Assembly (NCBI GenBank): GCA_031411495.1
Contig: JANOBD010000019.1
Span: 10,053 to 74,052 of the forward strand
DNA: 64,000 nt
Source: JANOBD01 sp031411495
Lineage (GTDB): Bacteria > Planctomycetota > Phycisphaerae > Tepidisphaerales > Tepidisphaeraceae
Direction of reading: 5' to 3'
Shown: positions 41,524 to 51,223 of the stretch, piece by piece
How positions within the stretch are numbered: the first letter of the stretch is position 1
Layout: every line of letters starts with the position of its first letter
The notes under the pieces: generated by a model
Database searches by the model: none
What the model saw: the letters and a program-made list of their open reading frames with translations, nothing else
What the model was told of the DNA's origin: nothing
Translations under genes and position numbers: made by a program

Positions 41524-42765
41524 TCACTTCTCCGCGTGCCAGGCCGGATACATCTGCATCGCCATCTCGAGCACCGGCTGGAGCATCTTGTCATCCGCCT
41601 GGATGACGGCGTCGGCATAGAGAAGCTTGAGCACCTTCTGCCGCGCGTCGACCATCGCCGCCTTGCTCAGTTCGCTCTTGATCTGCGACTGGACTTCGTA
41701 CTCGTCGAACGATCGAGTGCGTCCGTCCGAACGGTTGTCGACGTACGCGATGTAGAGCGAGTTTTTGTCGCGGACGACGGGCGTGACCTTGCCGGTGTCG
41801 GTCTTCCAGACTTCGGCTTCGAGCTTTTCGTTCGCGTAGGCGCCTTTTCCGATCGGCCCGACGATGCCCTTGTTCTTGCGCAGCATCGAGTCCTTGTTGA
41901 ACTCGTCGGAAAGGCTCGCCATTGACTCGCCGGCCAGCGCGCGCTTGCGCGCATCGTTGATGCGGTCCATCGCCTCCTGCTCGCTGCCGACGTCGCCGAT
42001 GTCGACGCGGATCACGCGGAACGTGGCCTGCGCAGGGACGACAAACATCTTGTCGCGATTCTGGTCATAATACCGGCGCATCTCGTCCGCCCCGGGCTCG
42101 ACGCGCGGGAAGACGCGCTTCTGGAAATAGAGCGTGACCAGCGCCGACCGCTCGGCCTTGGCAACGAGCTTGTCGAAGTCTTCGCCCTGCTCGCGGGCCA
42201 GGTTCCTCGCCATCTGCAGCGAGCCGCCCGCCTGGCTGATGAGCTTCTCGCGGTACATGTACGTCATGCCCTGTGCCTGGCTCTTGTCTTCTTCGCTGGT
42301 GTTGCGCTGGGCGGCGGCGTATTCGAGTTCGTCGTTGATCAGGCCGTCACGCTGCTTCTTCAATTCGCTCAGGGCGACCTGCCTGTACTGATTCTCGTCC
42401 AGATCGCGCGCCCGAGCCCGAAGCAGCGGCGCGACCAGCTTGACCAGTTCGTGCCCGTAAATCGCGGTGCCGTTGACGTTGGCAACGACGCTGCCGAGCA
42501 CGAGGTATTCAGGCATCTCCACCGGTTTCACCGCCGCCGGCGCCGGCCGCGGACTCTGCGTCTGTCCTGCTTTGGAAAGCACGCCATCGCGGCGGAACTC
42601 CCCGGTTCGCTCGCGATCGCTCTTGAGCGGCGAGGCGTAGATCTTCGGATCTTCCAACGGATGAACCGAGTCGTCCTTCTTGCCCAGGCCGAACCATCCG
42701 CATCCGTTGAGCGTCGTGAGGCACGCCAAGGCAAGGCAGAATCCAATCCGAGAGTGATTCATCAT
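41524..42765 (-). CDS. SurA/PpiC-like peptidyl-prolyl isomerase lipoprotein
   Basis: A 413-residue exported lipoprotein, lipobox LTTLNGC with Cys22. A SurA-type N-terminal helical region starts with LGSVVANVNGTAIYGHEL near 89-106. The parvulin PPIase domain covers about 235-345 with TFRVIRVDIGD, FNKDSMLRKNKGIVGPIGKG and ARSLYIAYV-like closing strands. It is expected to help outer-membrane protein folding in the periplasm. In parvulins the conserved His residues of the active site are variable, and here they are not obvious, so chaperone activity may dominate. It follows the HEAT protein gene on the same strand after 47 bases. Confidence 0.85.
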   Translation of the reverse strand: MMNHSRIGFCLALACLTTLNGCGWFGLGKKDDSVHPLEDPKIYASPLKSDRERTGEFRRDGVLSKAGQTQSPRPAPAAVKPVEMPEYLVLGSVVANVNGTAIYGHELVKLVAPLLRARARDLDENQYRQVALSELKKQRDGLINDELEYAAAQRNTSEEDKSQAQGMTYMYREKLISQAGGSLQMARNLAREQGEDFDKLVAKAERSALVTLYFQKRVFPRVEPGADEMRRYYDQNRDKMFVVPAQATFRVIRVDIGDVGSEQEAMDRINDARKRALAGESMASLSDEFNKDSMLRKNKGIVGPIGKGAYANEKLEAEVWKTDTGKVTPVVRDKNSLYIAYVDNRSDGRTRSFDEYEVQSQIKSELSKAAMVDARQKVLKLLYADAVIQADDKMLQPVLEMAMQMYPAWHAEK

Positions 42766-42812
42766 AGGTTTTGAGTGTAAGTGCGAGACGTGTGCGGTCC
42801 AACACGCGATCG

Positions 42813-45074
42813 CTAATCGCCAGAGCTCCGCGCCAGCGCCTGGAGGACCTCGGGCACCGCGAGCTGATTCTTCTGTTGCCCCTTGGTCTCGATGTCGCGC
42901 TGCAGCGCGCGAAGCGTCTCGCCGTAGTTGCTGGCGAGCGCAGGTCGGATCGCGAGCGCTTCGTGGATGAGCGCCAGCGCGTCATCCTGTTGCCCGCCCG
43001 CCTTGGCGAGCCGCTCGGCCTCGTCGCTGAACTGCGGGCCGACCACGACCTGGTACTGCTGGTTGGCCGGATCCTGGAAGAGCTGTCCGACGAATGCAGC
43101 GGCTTCGGGATACTTGCGATTGCGGAGCATCGAGCGGACCGTCGAGCCGACGAGTCGCTCAACGCTTCCGGAAAAGCCGGCGGCGGCGCGCGTGAGCTCG
43201 AGCGCCTTTTTGTAGTTCGTGGTCGCCTCGGCGAAATGCTGGTCACGCTCGGGCTGTACCGCGCGCTCGCCGAGCGTCATATGCGTGTCACCTATTTGCT
43301 CGAGGCGCAGTACGTATTCTTTCTGATCCTTCGCCGCATCCGCCTTGGCGGCAAGCGATTCAAACACCTGCAGCTCACGCGTCGGGTTGCCCCTGATGAG
43401 CGGCTTGTCGGGCCAGGCGGCAAGCTGGTCGCGCGAGGCCTTGTCAAAGAGCTGCGTAATGACGTTCCACGCGGCGGCGCGGATATCGGCGTCGGACTCG
43501 AACTTCGGATCCATCCGCTTGTAAAGCGCATCGGCGTAAAAGAACGCATCCGCGACGTGGCCCAGCGCGTTCACCGCTTCCAGGCGGACCGCCGGCGAGC
43601 CCTCGATGGTGTCGTTGATCACGTCGACGAGCAGCGCGCCCGAGTTCGGGTCGCCGATCGCGCCCAATCCCGCTGCCGCAAGTTTGCGAATGCGTTCCGA
43701 CTCGCGCGGATCCGAGCTGAGCATCTGGGCGAAGACGCTCGCCATCGACTTCTGCTTCAGCGGCACCAGCGCGGAGATGATCATCTCGCGCTGCCGATCA
43801 TTCGCGGGCGACTTGGAAATCGCTTCGAGCATGGCACGGAGGCGGAAACTGAGTTCGGCCGCGGCGGTCGGATCTTTCTGCACCAGTGTCGGCCCGAGTC
43901 GCGCCAGCGCGCCGGCCGACGCCTGAACCACCGAGGCGGATGGATCGTCGAGCAATCGGCGCAGGAGCGGGATCGCCTCCGCGTTGCCGATGACGCCCAG
44001 GGCGTTGGCGAGTTCGACGCGAACATTCGGGTCGGATTCGATCACCACCTGCTGCGCGATCGGGTCGAACGCGTCGATGTCGTTGACGCGCGACACGGTG
44101 CGCGCGGCCTGCAGGCGGATCTCGCGGCGTGGATCGTTGAGCATCGAGCGGACGGTCGCCCGGGCGGCCGCAGGAAGATCCCCGGTGCTGGCCAGCTCGT
44201 ACGCCTGCCCGATCGCGATCACGCGAACCGACTCGCGCGGCGAGGTGAGAAACCGGTTGAGAACCTCGCCGAGCTGGTCGGCACTTGCCCCGGAAATGGT
44301 GGAGATGACCGTCCGCCGCAGTTCCTGGTACGCGTCGTCGCGCTGTCGGGCTTCCTGTTCGAGCAGCGAAGTACGCGCCGCGAACATGTCGAGCCGAAAC
44401 TGGTCGTTGTTGCGATCGGCCTGGGTGCGCCACCAGGCGTCCCAGTCGCCGGCGGTGGTGAACTGCAGCGAAGTTAAGGTCTGTAGCGATTCGATGGCGG
44501 CCGCCGCGACTTGGGGGGCCAGGTCTTGCGTCAATTCGACGAGCCGTTTGGCTCCGGCCTTCTCGGCCTGATGACCCAGCGCGTGGGCGGCAGCGATCCG
44601 GACGGTGTCGGCGGTACCGGCGGAAGTGAGCATCACCAGCCGCGCGTTCACGTCGCCGCTGGTCTTGTAGTTCCCCAGCGCCGCCGTGACCGCATCGAGA
44701 ACCGGTCGTGGCTGGCCGGCGTCCATGAGGACAAAGAGCGCGTCGACGTATTCGCGGCGCGGCGGCAGGTCATCCGCCAGCGCCCGCGCGGCGGCGAGCC
44801 GCCCTGATGCGTTGCCCGGATCTTTCAGCGCGAACAGGATGGCGGCGCGCGACTCGGCGGTCGCGATCGACAAAAGCCGTCGCGCGGCAAGATCTCGCGT
44901 GTCCTGATCAACGCCCGGTTCGTTCAATTGTCGCGAAAGTGACGCGACCTGTGCCGAGACAATCTGTGCCGGTTCGAGGTCGCGCTGGGCCTCGGCGAGC
45001 GCGGGAGCATGAAACGCACTCGCGCCAAGTGCGGCAAACGCGATCGAGATTCGAATGACCAGCTTTGAACCCAC
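42813..45074 (-). CDS. Secreted HEAT-repeat protein
   Basis: A long protein (753 residues from GTG 45074) with a signal peptide VIRISIAFAALGASAFHAPALA. The body is HEAT-like repeats of about 30-35 residues (for example DPRREIRLQAARTVSRVNDI, DPNVRVELANALGVIGNAE and DPSASVVQASAGALARLGP), and a TPR-like helical end. Such solenoids act as protein-binding scaffolds. The frame extends upstream to 45350 with no homology; the GTG was chosen for its place just before the signal peptide, with no strong ribosome binding site. It is likely in one unit with the SurA-like lipoprotein. Confidence 0.82.
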   Translation of the reverse strand: MGSKLVIRISIAFAALGASAFHAPALAEAQRDLEPAQIVSAQVASLSRQLNEPGVDQDTRDLAARRLLSIATAESRAAILFALKDPGNASGRLAAARALADDLPPRREYVDALFVLMDAGQPRPVLDAVTAALGNYKTSGDVNARLVMLTSAGTADTVRIAAAHALGHQAEKAGAKRLVELTQDLAPQVAAAAIESLQTLTSLQFTTAGDWDAWWRTQADRNNDQFRLDMFAARTSLLEQEARQRDDAYQELRRTVISTISGASADQLGEVLNRFLTSPRESVRVIAIGQAYELASTGDLPAAARATVRSMLNDPRREIRLQAARTVSRVNDIDAFDPIAQQVVIESDPNVRVELANALGVIGNAEAIPLLRRLLDDPSASVVQASAGALARLGPTLVQKDPTAAAELSFRLRAMLEAISKSPANDRQREMIISALVPLKQKSMASVFAQMLSSDPRESERIRKLAAAGLGAIGDPNSGALLVDVINDTIEGSPAVRLEAVNALGHVADAFFYADALYKRMDPKFESDADIRAAAWNVITQLFDKASRDQLAAWPDKPLIRGNPTRELQVFESLAAKADAAKDQKEYVLRLEQIGDTHMTLGERAVQPERDQHFAEATTNYKKALELTRAAAGFSGSVERLVGSTVRSMLRNRKYPEAAAFVGQLFQDPANQQYQVVVGPQFSDEAERLAKAGGQQDDALALIHEALAIRPALASNYGETLRALQRDIETKGQQKNQLAVPEVLQALARSSGD

Positions 45075-45423
45075 AGGCAATCTCAGTCGTAAAAATGGAA
45101 AGCTCGATGAGCCCGGCCCCGTGGTCGCATCAGGCCATCCGTGGCCTTCGAACATCGCGCGACCGGCGATTGGCAATCCGACTTTTGGAAAGATTAACCA
45201 TCGCCCGATCGCGCCGCAAAGTTCGGCGGGGAATTTCCGCGACTTTTGAGCGTTTGCTATCTTGTTTTTGAGACGGTCAAGATTACAACCAGAATCTCGA
45301 AGGCAACACAGACCGGCAGCACGTACCCAAGGAATATCGGCGCGAATCACGGGAGCCGGATTCGCCCCACTTTGCGACGCTGTCGGCCCGAGAATGCCGA
45401 GTCATTACCGGAGAACGCCAATC
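45075..45423. other. 349-base divergent gap between HEAT and TPR genes
   Basis: It holds possible N-terminal extensions of both genes but no independent gene that I can support. No clear promoter or repeat was seen. Confidence 0.4.
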
Positions 45424-46773
45424 ATGGATGCCGGCGCGTGGAACGATGCCGAAGGCCTCTCTCAGCGTGCTCTGCAGTTGATGCAGAAGCATCAATGGCG
45501 CGACGCACTCGAAGAACTCGACCTTGCGCTCACGCTTGATCCTTATAATGCCGCGAATCTTTACCACCGCGGCGTCACGCTCGACGAGCTGGGACAGTAT
45601 CACGAAGCCCTCCAGGCCTACGAACGCGCCAACGACATCCAGCCCGATCATCCCGACGTCCTCAACCGCTGGGCACTCGACCTCCACCAGTTGGGCGAAT
45701 CCCGCGAATCGCTCCGTCTTTTCGAGCGAATTCACCGCCGCTCGCCCGTCTATGAGCCGGCGTACTGCAATCACGTTCACCTGCTGGTCGAGCTCGGCCA
45801 ACACGAGGCGGCCGAAGAGGTCTTCTATCTCGCTCGCCAGGGGAACGAACACTGCCCGCGGTGCTACTTCACGATGGGCCTGTCGATGGCCACGCAGAAC
45901 CGCCACGAGCAGGCGGTCCGGTGCTACCGCCGGGCGATGGACCTTCCGGGCGCCTCCGCCGAGGTGAACCGCCGGCTCGCCGAATCGCTGATCGCGCTGG
46001 GCGACCTGGAATCGGCGCGAGTGCACCTGCAGCAATCCCTGAGCGTCGAGCCGAATCACACGCCGACCCTGGCGCTGATGATCGACCTGCTGATCGATGC
46101 CGATTCGCTGGTCGACGCGGAAAAGTGGCTGAACCGGCTGAACCGGCTCTCCAGCGACAACGCCGCGACCCAGCTCCTCAGCGGCCGGCTGGCGATGGCG
46201 AACAGCCGCTTCGAAGCCGCTCAGGTTCATCTCGAACGCGCGACCCAGATCGATCCGACCATTTCGCGCGCCCACCAACTGCTGGGCGTCCTGTACGCAC
46301 GCCTGGGGAAGTACGACCTGGCCCGCCAGCAGCTGCACGCAGAGCTCCTGCTCGGGCCTCACCCCCTGCCGCAGCTGTATCAGATCGGCCGACTGCTGCT
46401 CGAACTTCGCGACATCGTCGGTGCGACGGCCTGCTTCCGGCGAGTCGTCGAGCGCGATTCCCGTCGGGTAGACGCCTGGGTGAACCTCGGCGTGTGCGAG
46501 TGCGAACAGTCGAATACGGATGCCGGCATTGAAGCGTTTCGCACCGCGCTGCAGTTGAATCCGCGTGCGGCGATCGCGCATCACAATCTGGCGCTGGCGA
46601 TGTCCGAGCGAGGCAACTGGCCGGCCGCGATGACGATCGTCCGCCATGCGATCGCGACGCTGCCGGGCGAGCCCGATCTGATCAATCTCCGCCGCCGGCT
46701 CTGGCTCCGCCGGGTCCGCCGCTGGCTGAAGTGGCCATTTCACAGGAAACGAGCCCACGGTCGCCGTTTCTGA
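45424..46773 (+). CDS. TPR-repeat protein
   Basis: A 449-residue protein made of about twelve tetratricopeptide repeats (for example WRDALEELDLALTLDPYNAA, YHEALQAYERANDIQPDHPD and DAGIEAFRTALQLNPRAAI), ending in a basic tail KWPFHRKRAHGRRF. No signal peptide or membrane helix from ATG 45424. TPR solenoids bind partner proteins; no partner is indicated. ATG 45394 is an alternative that adds ten residues. Gene order atpC downstream after 102 bases does not suggest a shared role. Confidence 0.85.
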   Translation: MDAGAWNDAEGLSQRALQLMQKHQWRDALEELDLALTLDPYNAANLYHRGVTLDELGQYHEALQAYERANDIQPDHPDVLNRWALDLHQLGESRESLRLFERIHRRSPVYEPAYCNHVHLLVELGQHEAAEEVFYLARQGNEHCPRCYFTMGLSMATQNRHEQAVRCYRRAMDLPGASAEVNRRLAESLIALGDLESARVHLQQSLSVEPNHTPTLALMIDLLIDADSLVDAEKWLNRLNRLSSDNAATQLLSGRLAMANSRFEAAQVHLERATQIDPTISRAHQLLGVLYARLGKYDLARQQLHAELLLGPHPLPQLYQIGRLLLELRDIVGATACFRRVVERDSRRVDAWVNLGVCECEQSNTDAGIEAFRTALQLNPRAAIAHHNLALAMSERGNWPAAMTIVRHAIATLPGEPDLINLRRRLWLRRVRRWLKWPFHRKRAHGRRF

Positions 46774-46875
46774 CGAAACCGGGTCGGCCTGCTTCGATTC
46801 GCCTGCGGCATTCTGTCCGCATCATCAATCAGTGTTCTTGTCGGACAAACCTGCCGCAGGTAGATTGCCGCACCT

Positions 46876-47259
46876 ATGTCATTCAAATGCACGCTTGCCA
46901 CCCCTGAGGGTCTGCTCTTCGACAACACCGTCAACAGCGCCATCATTCCGGCCCATGACGGACAGGTCGGCATCCTCACCGGCCATGCACCCTTGCTGCT
47001 CAAGCTCGGCGCCGGGTTGCTCACCATCGAGGGGCCGGGGACGAAATCGACTTTTTTCATTTCCGGCGGCGTGGCGCAGATGAAGGACGACGTGCTGACC
47101 GTGCTGAGCGACGAAGCTCTTGCCCCCGAGAAGCTCGATGTCGAGGCGGCGCGCAAGGATCTCGCCGAGTTGGCCAATTCCGCCACTGATCAAACCAGTC
47201 GCGGCCGGAAGCTCAATCGCGCCCGCGCCGTACTGCGCGTCAAGGGACTCGCGGACTGA
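46876..47259 (+). CDS. atpC: F0F1 ATP synthase subunit epsilon
   Basis: The 127-residue protein has the beta-sandwich N-terminal domain (MSFKCTLATPEGLLFDN, then IIPAHDGQVGILTGHAPLLLKLGAG near 23-47) and a short C-terminal helical part (about 95-127). It regulates and couples the F1 ring. In most bacteria atpC ends the atp operon directly after atpD; here no other atp gene is in view and the flanking genes are unrelated. Either the operon is split in this lineage or this is an extra copy. Confidence 0.93.
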   Translation: MSFKCTLATPEGLLFDNTVNSAIIPAHDGQVGILTGHAPLLLKLGAGLLTIEGPGTKSTFFISGGVAQMKDDVLTVLSDEALAPEKLDVEAARKDLAELANSATDQTSRGRKLNRARAVLRVKGLAD

Positions 47260-47472
47260 GTCGGCGTCTCTGTAGCGTTGAAACAAGCAGCGCCGCGCGT
47301 ACGTGAGATACCACGTCGCGAATCCGCGCGAATCCGTACAAATTCGCCCGACGATTGAATGGCTTGAAAACCGCGGATCACACCGCGACTGCAATTGCGC
47401 GGACTCGCCGCTCCTGAACCGCCGCGCACGGTCGGGGACGATCCCGGGGTTCTCAGCACACCAAAACGGATT

Positions 47473-49296
47473 TCAATGGCTCGGCGTAGGTGTCGCGGGT
47501 GCGGCCGGCGCCGCGCTGCCGGGAGCGCCGGTGCGCGGGCCGTTCGCGCCGCCGGGACCGCCTTGGGAACCGTCTCGCCGTCGGCGACGGTCACCGGCAT
47601 CCGCGTTGGCGCCGCGGTCGGAGGCTGAAGCAGAGTCACCGCCGGACGAAGCGCCGGGAGTTGAGCCGGCGATGTTCATATTGACCCCGCCGCTGCCGGG
47701 CCCGGAACCTGGCATGCCGTTCGGGCCGACGTTGCCGCGGCCCGGTTCGCGGGCCGGCTGCGTCGCCGGCGCGATCTTGATACCCGAATCGTCCAGCAGC
47801 CGCTTACCCTGCCCTGCTTCGAGGATCAGGACCTGTTCGCCTTCCTTGATTCCGGACTGGATCGCGACGAAATGAATGTTCGATTGGCCGACCTTTACCT
47901 CACGCGGCTCCCGCTGCTCGCCGTTGACGACGAACACGAACGCCTTGTTGCCGACCGAATAGATCGCTTCCAGAGGAACCGCCAGCGCGTTATCGATCGT
48001 GTTGATCATGATCGCCGCCTTGGCGGAGGTGCTCGGCTTGAGATTGCCCGGGGTGGTGTCGAGCAGGATCTCGGCGGGATAATCCTTTGCGTCCGGATTC
48101 GTCCAGCGATTTCCGCTGACCGGCACGATGCTCACCTTGCCGACCGAACCGTTCAACGGTTCGGGCAAGCCGGCGATCTCGACCCGCGCCGGCATTCCGA
48201 CCTGGACGCGGTTGGCCTGCGATTCATTGAGCTTCAGAACGACCTTCATCTCCCGCGTGTCGGGCAGTCGGATGATCGGCTGACGTTCGCGCACTTCGGC
48301 GCCTTCCTGAACGACCGACTGGCTGTCCGGATTGTTGCAGTAGACGACCATGCCGTCGTCCGGGGCGCGGATGGTGCACGCTTCGAGCTGGGCCTTGAGG
48401 TATTCCATCCGGCGCTGGCGCATCGAGAGCTGCTGCGCCGCACTCGTGAGGTCGGCCTGCTTCTGGATAATCATCGATTCATTCTGGCGCTTGACGCGTT
48501 CGAGCTTGCTCTTGGCCTGTGCGACGGAGTTCTGCTTGCCGGCGAGGTCCGCGCGGTGCGTGTACTCCTGCAGAACGCGCAGCGCGGTGTCGGCTTCGTC
48601 GACGGCGTTGAGCGCCTGCGTGAGGGCGAGTTCGGCCTTCTTCACATCGGCGGCAGTAACGAATCCACGGGTGAACAGGCTCTTGGCTTGTGCGAGATCG
48701 TCCTGCTTGTTGGCCAGATCGATCTTTGCCATTTCGAGCTTGGTGGCAGCGCTCTTCGATTCCTGCGGGAAGGTGCCTTCCATATATTTCTGCAGATCGA
48801 CATCCGCCAGCTGGAGGGACACGATCGCACCTTCGAGTTCGGCAGCGTTGTTGCTCTCCTGGATCGCGAGCATTTCGCGCGCGTTGGCAACGGCGGCGTC
48901 CTGCCGCTGAATCTCCAGGCTCAGGTCGTCGATGGTCTGGCGAATGATGGATGAGTCGAGCTGGACCAGCACATCATCCTTGTGGACGTAGGCGCCCTCT
49001 TTGACGATATCGGTGATGGTGGCTCGGCCTTCCACCTTGCTGATCAGTTCGATGTTGTCGACCGCTTGCAGCTCCCCCTGCTGCGTGACGTCGATGTCGA
49101 GGCGCATCGGGATGACGGTGTAAACCGTTCCGGCGGTCGCGTTGGATGAATCACCCCCCGTACGACCCTTCATGAACCAGTAGCCGCTGCCCAGCGTCAA
49201 GGGGAGAAGGATCGCGGCGAAGAGCGCAAACGGCCCGGCGACCCAACGTTTCAGCGGGAGTTCCACTCTGCTTTGTGCTGCGGGATTGAGTGACAT
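47473..49296 (-). CDS. HlyD-family periplasmic adaptor protein (long coiled coil), first of a pair
   Basis: A 607-residue membrane fusion protein. A membrane anchor lies at 20-42. The lipoyl-like halves are split around a long coiled-coil hairpin (about 110-320), then a beta-barrel domain and a C-terminal region. The YMEGTFPQES motif is shared with its neighbour. The tail is low-complexity Gly/Pro/Ala-rich with an ATQPARE motif. Such adaptors join an inner-membrane ABC or RND pump to TolC. The gene stands tandem with a second adaptor and divergent to a TolC gene, with no pump gene in the cluster. Start ATG 49296. Confidence 0.87.
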   Translation of the reverse strand: MSLNPAAQSRVELPLKRWVAGPFALFAAILLPLTLGSGYWFMKGRTGGDSSNATAGTVYTVIPMRLDIDVTQQGELQAVDNIELISKVEGRATITDIVKEGAYVHKDDVLVQLDSSIIRQTIDDLSLEIQRQDAAVANAREMLAIQESNNAAELEGAIVSLQLADVDLQKYMEGTFPQESKSAATKLEMAKIDLANKQDDLAQAKSLFTRGFVTAADVKKAELALTQALNAVDEADTALRVLQEYTHRADLAGKQNSVAQAKSKLERVKRQNESMIIQKQADLTSAAQQLSMRQRRMEYLKAQLEACTIRAPDDGMVVYCNNPDSQSVVQEGAEVRERQPIIRLPDTREMKVVLKLNESQANRVQVGMPARVEIAGLPEPLNGSVGKVSIVPVSGNRWTNPDAKDYPAEILLDTTPGNLKPSTSAKAAIMINTIDNALAVPLEAIYSVGNKAFVFVVNGEQREPREVKVGQSNIHFVAIQSGIKEGEQVLILEAGQGKRLLDDSGIKIAPATQPAREPGRGNVGPNGMPGSGPGSGGVNMNIAGSTPGASSGGDSASASDRGANADAGDRRRRRDGSQGGPGGANGPRTGAPGSAAPAAPATPTPSH

Positions 49297-49437
49297 TGTT
49301 CCTTAAATGAAGTTTTGCCAGTGTAGGGCAGACCCCCGGTGGGAGGCGATGCAAACTGCCGCCTATTCTCTCCAACGGAAAAAGGGCGATCCGTATTGTA
49401 TAAAAAATCGGCTTCTGCCGCCTCCCGGCGACAGAAA

Positions 49438-51015
49438 TCAGGCCGGCGCCGCGTGCGCAGTAGGTGGTGCCTGCGCAGGGACTTGCAGCGGGACACCCGC
49501 AGGTCGAGTGGCGGGTGTGGCATTCTGACTCATCCCTGCGGCTTCGAGGAGCCGACGCCCCTGTCCCGGGCCCAGAAGCCAGATCGATTCGCCGCCGCTG
49601 AGTCCTTCGGTGATCTGCACGTGCGTTTCGTTGGATTCGCCGATCTTGACCGGCACCGGCCGGGCGCCGTTCTTTTCGCCGATGAAAACGAAAGCTTGGT
49701 TCCCATCGGTATAGAGCGCCGCCGCTGGCACGGCAACGACGTCCTTCAGCGTGCGCAGCGACAGCTTGATCTGCGCCTTCATGCCCGGCTTGAGTCCGGC
49801 GGGCGTCTCGTCGAGTTCGATGTCGACCGGATAGTTCTTCTTGTCCGGGTCCCACCACATCTGCTGATTATCCGGCAAGACGCTCACGCGCTTCACCTTG
49901 CCCCCGATCGGCGCGGCGAGCCCGGCGACGGTGATCTGCGCGCGGTAGGCCTTCGCTTCGGCGTCCTCGAGCTTGAAAACGTTTGCCTCACCCACCGGAA
50001 GCTTGGCCTTCATCGTCGTCGTGTCGGGGATGCGGACGATCAACTGCTGTTCGAAGACACGTGAGCCGGGGCCGATAGGCTGTTCGCGCATGAAGCGTTC
50101 GACGCTCGATCCGTACACCACGATGCCGTCGATGGGCGCCTTGATCGTCGCCGCGTCGAGTTGCTTCTGCCAGTGCTCGAGTTGCGAGCGGTTGATCTCC
50201 AGCAGTCCCGTCTTGGTGGTGAGATCCGCATGCTTCTGCGCCATCTGCGACGCGTTCTCGCCCTTGACCCGCTCGAGTTTGTTCTTGGCCTGCGAGAGCT
50301 TGTCCTGGTTCTGGGCGACCTCTTTTTCGTGCGTGAATTCGGTCAGCACGCGCAAATCGGTGTTCTTTTTGTCGAGGAGATTTTCCTTCTCGGCCAGTTC
50401 CTGCTCGTCTTTGTCGATGTCGGCCGCCGTCGCGAAGCCGCGAACGTGAAGCGCCCGCGTCTCCAGCAGTTCCTGCTGCTTCCGTGCGAGCGCGCGCTTG
50501 GCGATTTCGACATCCTTTGTCGCCTCGGCGAGCTTCTGCGGGAATGTGCCCTCGGTGTATTCGCGCAGGCTCAACTCGGCCAGTCGGAGTTCGACTTGTG
50601 CGGATTCGAAGTCGGCGGAGTTCTTGGACTCCTGGATCGTCACCTGTTCCGTTGCCCAGGTGACGTCGGACTCGCACTTTTTCGTTTCCAGCAGGACCCG
50701 CTGGAGCTCTTTGTTGATCTGCGAGGTGTCGAGTTCGCAGATCACGTCGCCGGCTTTCACCGTCGTCCCTTCGTTCACAATCGTTCGGATGGTGTTCTGG
50801 CCCTCGCACGGGCAGACGAGGTCCTTGTTCTGGACGGATTCAATGCTGCCTTCGCCGGCGATGGTGATAGGCATGGTGATGCGCCGCACCGTGAATATGC
50901 CGTTGGCGTTTTCGCCGACGGCGACGCCCGCCTTGAGCTTCCAGGCCGACAGACCGATGGCACACCCGAGCAAGAAGAGCACGACCACAACGATGAGTCC
51001 CCGTAGTCCGAGCAT
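49438..51015 (-). CDS. HlyD-family periplasmic adaptor protein, second of a pair
   Basis: A 525-residue adaptor with one membrane helix (5-25, MLGLRGLIVVVVLFLLG), first lipoyl half about 60-110, a long coiled coil with YTEGTFPQKL near 150-160, and VYGSSVERFMREQPIGPGSRV then LPVGEANVFKLE near 320-360. A PATRPAG motif is near the end. ATG 51015 has GGGAGG upstream. It is a clear paralogue of the preceding adaptor, same strand, 141 bases away. It could form mixed or alternative tripartite pumps with the divergent TolC-like lipoprotein. Confidence 0.87.
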   Translation of the reverse strand: MLGLRGLIVVVVLFLLGCAIGLSAWKLKAGVAVGENANGIFTVRRITMPITIAGEGSIESVQNKDLVCPCEGQNTIRTIVNEGTTVKAGDVICELDTSQINKELQRVLLETKKCESDVTWATEQVTIQESKNSADFESAQVELRLAELSLREYTEGTFPQKLAEATKDVEIAKRALARKQQELLETRALHVRGFATAADIDKDEQELAEKENLLDKKNTDLRVLTEFTHEKEVAQNQDKLSQAKNKLERVKGENASQMAQKHADLTTKTGLLEINRSQLEHWQKQLDAATIKAPIDGIVVYGSSVERFMREQPIGPGSRVFEQQLIVRIPDTTTMKAKLPVGEANVFKLEDAEAKAYRAQITVAGLAAPIGGKVKRVSVLPDNQQMWWDPDKKNYPVDIELDETPAGLKPGMKAQIKLSLRTLKDVVAVPAAALYTDGNQAFVFIGEKNGARPVPVKIGESNETHVQITEGLSGGESIWLLGPGQGRRLLEAAGMSQNATPATRPAGVPLQVPAQAPPTAHAAPA

Positions 51016-51223
51016 GCCGAGCCTCCCAATTACTTTTCGGAACGGACATTCTGCCAGCAAGCAGGCCATCAGGATAGCGCAATTCAACGCATTCTCGCGG
51101 GTTGGTTAGATAAACGGCGCAATTCGATCCCGGGGGCGATGAATTTCATTTCAGAGCGTCACGGAGCGACGGAGCGAAGAAGACACTGGTGGGAAATCTC
51201 GTTCGCCATTAGAGTCTCGCCCC

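Noticed and set aside
42771..44477. Plus-strand frame of 568 residues opposite the HEAT protein
   Set aside because: Antisense of regular HEAT repeats; Arg/Asp/His-rich with no hydrophobic pattern.
46740..47394. Minus-strand frames (148 and 171 residues) opposite atpC
   Set aside because: Antisense shadows of the epsilon subunit gene.
47260..47472. Coding potential between atpC and the first adaptor
   Set aside because: Short frames without ribosome binding sites or family similarity.
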